Source of the DNA: Bradyrhizobium sp. CCH5-F6
GTDB lineage: Bacteria > Pseudomonadota > Alphaproteobacteria > Rhizobiales > Xanthobacteraceae
Direction of reading: 5' to 3'
Assembly: GCF_001556045.1 (NCBI RefSeq)
Contig: NZ_LSIC01000138.1
Span: 1-9,440 of the forward strand
DNA length: 9,440 bases
Every line of letters begins with the position of its first letter. Within the stretch, counting starts at the first letter, position 1. Of this stretch, positions 5,688 to 9,440 are shown in pieces. The position numbers and the translations under genes were made by a program. The notes below the pieces were generated by a model. The model saw only the letters and a program-made list of their open reading frames with translations, was not told the DNA's origin and searched no databases.

Positions 5688-6503
5688 CTAGATCGCGCCG
5701 ATCTCGGCGAGGCAGGCCTGCGTCAGCGGCATGCGGGCCTCGATGTGGCGCGGCTCCTTGCAATCCATGTTGAGCGCAAACACGGTGTGCGCCTCGCCCT
5801 TCTCGGCCCAGCCGACCATCCAGCCGAGCGACGGCTCGCCGCGCTCGGCCCCGAGCAGGCCCGACTTGGCGCGGATGACGCTGTCGCCGACCTTGGTCAC
5901 CGGCAGGATGTCAGCGACGAGATCCTGGCTGCGCTTGCTGATCGGCAGCGCACGGCGGCGCAGCCGGTCGACGAAATCGACCTGCTCGACAGGGTCGATG
6001 CGCAAATTCCCGGTGAGCCAGAACTGGTCGATGCCGCCGCCGATGTCGCGATTGCCGTAGTCGAGCTCGTCGACATATTTCTGCATGCGTTCCTGGCCGA
6101 TACGGCGCGCGATCTCCTGATAGACCGGCACCACGCTCACCGCGATGGCGCTACGCAGCGTGTGGTCCTTGTTCCAGGCCTCGATCGAGCGCTTGACGCC
6201 GTCCCAGGGAAACACATCCTTGTCTGGGTCAGCCACGACGCCGGTTTCCAGCGCGATCAGCGAGTTCGGAATCTTGAAGGTCGAGGCCGGCAGCTTGCCC
6301 TCGCCCGACCGCTCCTTGTCGCTGGCGACGACCAGATAGTCCTCGACCTTGTAGCCGACGAAGGTGCCCGACGTGCCGAGATCGGCGAAGCGCTTGGCGA
6401 GGCCATCGCGGATCTCGTTGCGCGGCGGCGCGACGTGGGCGAACGCACGTGACGGCAGGATGGCGGCTGCGAGCAGGCCGAGCGTGGAACGGCGGGTGAG
6501 CAA
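5688..6503 (-). CDS. Class D (OXA-type) beta-lactamase
   Basis: This is a periplasmic serine beta-lactamase that hydrolyses beta-lactams through an acyl-enzyme. The 271-residue product carries the full class D motif set: S74-T-F-K77 (nucleophile and carbamylated lysine), S123-V-V125 (SxV), Y149-G-N151, Q160-F-W162-L (omega-loop tryptophan), K213-S-G215 (KTG variant), and G227-W-M-V-G-W232. The signal peptide (1-22) contains TRRSTLG, Tat-like, ending AFA before His23. BlaR1-type sensors have a similar domain, but this protein has no transmembrane sensor part. The start is a TTG at 6503: no in-frame ATG or GTG lies between it and the upstream stop, and GGAC lies about 10 bases before it, a weak site that suggests low expression. 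It follows the FlhB-like gene by 74 bases on the same strand. Substrate range cannot be read from sequence. Confidence 0.92.
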   Translation of the reverse strand: MLTRRSTLGLLAAAILPSRAFAHVAPPRNEIRDGLAKRFADLGTSGTFVGYKVEDYLVVASDKERSGEGKLPASTFKIPNSLIALETGVVADPDKDVFPWDGVKRSIEAWNKDHTLRSAIAVSVVPVYQEIARRIGQERMQKYVDELDYGNRDIGGGIDQFWLTGNLRIDPVEQVDFVDRLRRRALPISKRSQDLVADILPVTKVGDSVIRAKSGLLGAERGEPSLGWMVGWAEKGEAHTVFALNMDCKEPRHIEARMPLTQACLAEIGAI

Positions 6504-6577
6504 GCGTGATGTCCGTTGAGCAGTGAAAGCGACGTGACCATGCAGCCGCTACGTGGTGAAACGATGACAGGTCGTGT

Positions 6578-6841
6578 TTACCGTCCCCGACCCGACAGTC
6601 GCAGCACGAAAACCAGCACCTCGGCGACGGCCTTGTAGAGATCCGGCGGGATCTCCTCGCCGAGCTCGACCTTGGACAGCGCGCCGGCCAGAACCTCGTT
6701 CTCCTCGATGGGAATGTCGTTGGCCCTGGCGATCTCCACGATCTTTTCGCCGATCGTGCCCCTGCCCTTGGCAACGACGACAGGCGCGTTGTTGCCCTTC
6801 TCGTAATGCAGGGCAATCGCGAGCTTGGATGGATCGCTCAT
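6578..6841 (-). CDS. Stand-alone FlhB C-terminal-domain protein (FhlB/YlqH-like)
   Basis: This 87-residue protein matches the cytoplasmic C-terminal domain of the type III export switch proteins FlhB/YscU: A10-L-H-Y13, N18-A-P-V-V-V-A-K-G (18-26), the helix IGEKIVEIARANDIPIEEN (30-48), LAGAL, G61-E-E-I-P-P-D-L-Y69 and the terminal AVAEVLVFVLRL (71-82). FlhB's four N-terminal membrane helices are absent, and the autocleavage NPTH sequence is replaced by D3-P-S-K6. The domain is therefore an unprocessed, soluble paralogue, like Bacillus YlqH and Helicobacter FlhX, which can partly replace the FlhB C-terminus (family knowledge). Its ATG overlaps the TGA of the FliK-like gene in ATGA, indicating translational coupling. 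It may bind export substrates or the FliK-like partner; this is inference. Confidence 0.9.
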   Translation of the reverse strand: MSDPSKLAIALHYEKGNNAPVVVAKGRGTIGEKIVEIARANDIPIEENEVLAGALSKVELGEEIPPDLYKAVAEVLVFVLRLSGRGR

Positions 6842-8460
6842 GTCGCGCGATCCAGGAAGTGGCCGGCGCGGACAGGCGCCGGTTGCGGCGGCGTGCCGTC
6901 GCGCACGATGATGTCGCCGGGCTTGAGCTCGGCCCTCGTCAATGCCTGGCTGAGCTCACCGATGCCGGCGCGGAGCTGCTGCGCCGTCGCCGGCCGCTCC
7001 GCCCACATCCGCACGAACGTCTTGTCGCCGTTCAGCGTGATCAGAGCATGCACGGGGCCGGCCGGTTCGACATTGAGCGAGAAGCGCGCACGCCAGGCAC
7101 GCGTGGCGGGATCGGCGGATTCATTGCCGCCATCGCGCGAGATCTCGAACTGCGCCATTGCGGTGCCCTGCGGGGTCGCAAACGGAATCTCGAAATTCCA
7201 TTGCGTCACGGCCGGGTCGACGCGGTGGCCGGATGCGTCAGTGCGATCGGGGAGCGAGGCAACCTGGAGCAGGGTCTGCCGCGCGATTGCAGCGTCAGTG
7301 TCGTCGAGCAGGCGGTGCACGGTGGCGGCAAGCGGCGTATCCGGCGTCAGCGATGGCAAGGCGACAGCCTGCGATGCCGGCAATGCGCCGCGGAACGGCG
7401 GCGGCGTGGTCGCCTGGGTGGCCGCCTCGAAGAGGTGGCCATCCGGCACGGCCTTGTTGGAGCCGGGCACGTTGCCGATCATCCGCGGCAGGTTTTGCGT
7501 CATCTCCTGCAGGAGGCTGGCGGCAAGGCCTGCCGTCATGGTCCGCGGCATCGCGGCCTGCGGAGCACCGCCGGCGGCATCAGCCAGGACGGCGGCCGCG
7601 GGACTGGCGCTGCGCGGCATTTGCTGGGTTTGGACGGTCTCGGCTTCGGTCGACGGCACAGCGGGCGGTGCGGCCCCGCCCATTGGCTGGGCCGGCGCAG
7701 CAGCCGGCTGCGATGTCCCCGCCGCACTGCCGGGAATGATCGCCCCTTGCGCCTGGGGCGCGGTCGCTTCGAGCTTGGCCAGCGTCTGGCGCAGCACCAG
7801 CAGCGCCGCTTTCAAGTCCGGCATTGCGCCCGACGACGGCGTTGTGCCCGCGGCGAGCGAAGCCTCGAGGAACAGCCCTGACCTCTGGAAGGCGGATTCG
7901 ACATCGCCGCCGTCGAGGCCGGTATTGAGAGGCGTCCGTTGCGCCAGCACACCGAGCACGGCCTGTTTCAGCCCCGCCGGCAAATCGCTGCCGGTGACGA
8001 CCGCGGCGAGATTGGCGAACAGCGGTGCCTGGCTGCCCTGCTTGGTCACGGCCTCGGCGGACGCCATCGTAACGGCTACCTGCTCCGATGGCGTCAGCGC
8101 GTTGCGCGCAGCGCTCGCCGACGGCGCAAGCGGCGGGCTGTCCACCAGCGAGGCGGCAGCCGGCGTGAGCGTAATCTGATCACCCGCCGCTCCGCCTGCC
8201 CCGCCCATGACGGCGAGCCGGATGGTGCCGTCGTTCTGCGACACCGCGAGCTGGAGATTTTGCCCGGGCGACAGCGCCACTTCCGACATTACGTCCATCG
8301 AGAGATTGGCGATCGCGATCCGCACCAGATTGTCGGCGAGCACGCTGACCACTCTGGCGTCGACGACGCTGCCGGCCTGGAGCACGAGATCCGGCGTCGT
8401 CGCATCAGCCGGAGGGCTGGCGGCACTGACGGGAACGATCGAACTTACCGGCGTCGGCAT
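6838..8460 (-). CDS. FliK-like protein with C-terminal Flg_hook domain
   Basis: This 540-residue protein has three parts. Residues 1-105 form a compact region with a beta-rich segment (LVLQAGSVVDARVVSVLADN to NLQLAVSQNDGTIRLAV). A long low-complexity Ala/Pro/Ser/Gln-rich middle (about 106-400) follows. The C-terminal domain (about 418-525) contains WNFEIPF, MAQFEISRDG, RFSLNVEPAGPVHALITLNG and ELKPGDIIV, typical of Flg_hook. That architecture is the FliK/YscP hook-length ruler plan. The true flagellar fliK usually lies in a flagellar cluster. Here the neighbours are a FlhB-C paralogue and atp12, as in the Bacillus ylqG-ylqH pair, so it is probably a FliK-like paralogue. Substrate switching for a flagellar or other export machine is inferred. 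The ATG at 8460 has no clear Shine-Dalgarno and follows a hairpin. Confidence 0.8.
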   Translation of the reverse strand: MPTPVSSIVPVSAASPPADATTPDLVLQAGSVVDARVVSVLADNLVRIAIANLSMDVMSEVALSPGQNLQLAVSQNDGTIRLAVMGGAGGAAGDQITLTPAAASLVDSPPLAPSASAARNALTPSEQVAVTMASAEAVTKQGSQAPLFANLAAVVTGSDLPAGLKQAVLGVLAQRTPLNTGLDGGDVESAFQRSGLFLEASLAAGTTPSSGAMPDLKAALLVLRQTLAKLEATAPQAQGAIIPGSAAGTSQPAAAPAQPMGGAAPPAVPSTEAETVQTQQMPRSASPAAAVLADAAGGAPQAAMPRTMTAGLAASLLQEMTQNLPRMIGNVPGSNKAVPDGHLFEAATQATTPPPFRGALPASQAVALPSLTPDTPLAATVHRLLDDTDAAIARQTLLQVASLPDRTDASGHRVDPAVTQWNFEIPFATPQGTAMAQFEISRDGGNESADPATRAWRARFSLNVEPAGPVHALITLNGDKTFVRMWAERPATAQQLRAGIGELSQALTRAELKPGDIIVRDGTPPQPAPVRAGHFLDRAT

Positions 8461-8464
8461 CGGA

Positions 8465-8487
8465 GGGGCCCAGGGAAAGCTGGCCCC
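8465..8487 (-). promoter_or_regulatory. Hairpin directly upstream of the fliK-like start
   Basis: GGGGC (8465-8469) pairs with GCCCC (8483-8487), and after one bulged C, CAG (8471-8473) pairs with CTG (8480-8482). This gives an 8-bp stem with a six-base loop. On the minus-strand transcript the stem ends four bases before the start codon, where a ribosome-binding site would normally sit. It may limit translation of the fliK-like gene or act as a weak terminator after atp12; no U-run follows it. Confidence 0.3.
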
Positions 8488-8516
8488 ACCCTAAGGCCGC
8501 CGTCGTAAACCTCTCG

Positions 8517-9311
8517 TTAAGGACCTTCGACCGAAGGCGCGTTTAGCGCATTCAGGACGGCCACCGCAGCCTCGAAATCCCGGAGGCGCCTAGCCCTGCG
8601 GGCCGCGGCCTCCTCGTCCACACCCCATTGCTCGATATTCCAGTCCTCATCGACATGGGCGGCGGCCCAGACCAGTTCGGCATCGCGCGCGCCCTTGGCG
8701 AGCGCCAGCGCCAGCAGCGCCGAGCCGGTCAGGGTGGTGACGATATGGAGCGCCGCGACCGACCAGGCGTCCTGTGGCAGCGCGGCGCGCGCGGCCTGAA
8801 CGGCCGCGTCCGGCTGCTCCACATGCATGATGCCCTCGGACAGGATGAAGCGCGCTCCCAGCGTCTCCGCCGCCCAGAACAGGACGGGGTCCCAATGGGC
8901 GGCCTCACGCGCGACCAGTCCCTCAGGATGGCCGGCTCGATAGAACAGCAGGTCGGACTCGAAGTATTTCGCGAGATCGTCACTGACCTGATCGACGCGG
9001 TCGACCACGCCCTCAACCACGCTGTTGGCGATCCGCGTCAGCGGCATGGTCATGGGGTCGATCGTCTCGCCCTGGGCGGCCCATTCGGAGGCGACCGCAT
9101 CGGCAAGTCTGCGCGAAGGAATCACGACCTGGCGCCCGGAGGGCGTGCGGATCGGCTTGCCGTCGAGGGTGACGGCGAAGCCGCCATCGGCTTCGGCGAC
9201 GGCGGCCTCCTTGTAGAAGCGCTTACGCAGCGGCGTGCGCGCGGATTGGCGCGCTGCTTCACGCGGATCGGGCGGGGCTTTCCCCGCAGCGTCATCGAAC
9301 AACTCGCGCAT
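8517..9311 (-). CDS. ATP12 family F1-ATPase assembly chaperone
   Basis: This 264-residue Atp12-type chaperone binds the F1 alpha subunit and assists assembly of the F1 head of ATP synthase in the cytoplasm (family knowledge from yeast Atp12 and the Paracoccus homologue). Family features in order are a basic segment RTPLRKRFYKEA (25-36), VTLDGKPIRTPSG (47-59), LADAVASEWAAQGETIDPMTMPLTRIANS (69-97), YFESDLLFYRA (116-126), HWDPVLFWA (139-147), TGSALLALAL (195-204) and the C-terminal signature VDEDWNIEQWGVDEEAAARR (220-239). The length fits bacterial members. The ATG at 9311 has only a poorly spaced GGAG about 13 bases upstream. It heads the minus-strand run with the fliK-like gene, 56 bases downstream, but shared transcription is uncertain because a hairpin lies between. 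The symbol atpAF2/atp12 is used variably, so none is assigned. Confidence 0.93.
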   Translation of the reverse strand: MRELFDDAAGKAPPDPREAARQSARTPLRKRFYKEAAVAEADGGFAVTLDGKPIRTPSGRQVVIPSRRLADAVASEWAAQGETIDPMTMPLTRIANSVVEGVVDRVDQVSDDLAKYFESDLLFYRAGHPEGLVAREAAHWDPVLFWAAETLGARFILSEGIMHVEQPDAAVQAARAALPQDAWSVAALHIVTTLTGSALLALALAKGARDAELVWAAAHVDEDWNIEQWGVDEEAAARRARRLRDFEAAVAVLNALNAPSVEGP

Positions 9312-9337
9312 ATCGGCTTTTCGGCTCCAGTCGCTGC

Positions 9338-9440
9338 CTAGAGCCTTTCCCGTTCCGATGGAATCGGAACGCGGCTCTAGCTTTCTGTTTTGACGCGTTT
9401 TCTTGACGCGAACCGGCGTCCACTTCGCTCGAAAACGCTC
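9338..9440. repeat. Palindromic interspersed repeat of Bradyrhizobiaceae type (cut by window edge)
   Basis: The outer arms CTAGAGCC (9338-9345) and GGCTCTAG (9373-9380) enclose an inner perfect 9-bp stem, CGTTCCGAT (9351-9359) and ATCGGAACG (9363-9371), with a GGA loop. The second half has a direct repeat TTGACGCG-type motif (9390-9397 and 9403-9410) and arms GCGTTTTC (9395-9402) / GAAAACGC (9431-9438). I recall near-identical strings as high-copy intergenic repeats in Bradyrhizobium and Rhodopseudomonas genomes, but could not check this. It lies upstream of atp12 and continues past the window. No gene is visible in 9312-9440. Confidence 0.65.

Noticed and set aside
5622..6452. Plus-strand frame of 276 codons opposite the beta-lactamase
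   Set aside because: The minus strand carries every class D active-site motif in order. The plus-strand product has no recognisable motif.
6574..8179. Two long plus-strand frames (about 435 and 457 codons) opposite the FliK/FlhB-like genes
   Set aside because: They are low-complexity Arg- or Ala-rich translations without recognisable domains, antisense to genes with recognised Flg_hook and FlhB-C domains.

Overview
The window looks like chromosomal DNA of a Bradyrhizobium-like alphaproteobacterium (order Hyphomicrobiales). The evidence is high GC with strongly GC-biased third codon positions, a bacterial Atp12-type F1 assembly chaperone (typical of alphaproteobacteria), several small exported or membrane proteins of the kind common in Bradyrhizobiaceae, and a palindromic interspersed repeat at the right edge that resembles one I recall from Bradyrhizobium and Rhodopseudomonas genomes. 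No database was searched. There is no tRNA, rRNA, CRISPR array, transposase or integrase, so this is ordinary chromosome with a few odd accessory genes.

Left part (1-1811). On the minus strand lie a tiny Tat-exported protein with an extreme His/Arg/Trp tail, ending in a good intrinsic terminator, and an EthD-like dimeric alpha/beta-barrel protein with a readable sigma70-type promoter. A glutathione S-transferase diverges from the latter on the plus strand. A 50-residue helical small protein follows it. The small protein converges on the next block at a palindrome that includes both stop codons.

Middle (1812-5687). A minus-strand unit begins with the propionyl-CoA carboxylase beta subunit (pccB), followed by an exported Cys-containing protein of lower GC and a two-helix membrane protein. 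Both of these are unknown and are probably co-transcribed with pccB. Divergent from pccB is a DUF4260 membrane protein, then a soluble alpha-helical/coiled-coil protein of unknown role.

Right part (5640-9440). All genes are on the minus strand. In order of transcription they are the Atp12 chaperone, a FliK-like protein with a C-terminal Flg_hook domain, a stand-alone FlhB C-terminal-domain protein overlapping it by 4 bases (ATGA), and a class D (OXA-type) beta-lactamase with a TTG start. The FliK/FlhB-C pair sits outside any flagellar cluster visible here, and the FlhB-like protein lacks the NPTH autocleavage motif. The beta-lactamase frame continues for 15 codon-like triplets beyond its TAG stop, which suggests a recently shortened C-terminus. 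A palindromic repeat upstream of atp12 runs off the window.

No complete new system is evident. The items most worth a second look are the His/Arg/Trp-tailed exported peptide, the orphan FliK/FlhB-C pair, and the stop codon plus coding-like tail of the beta-lactamase.
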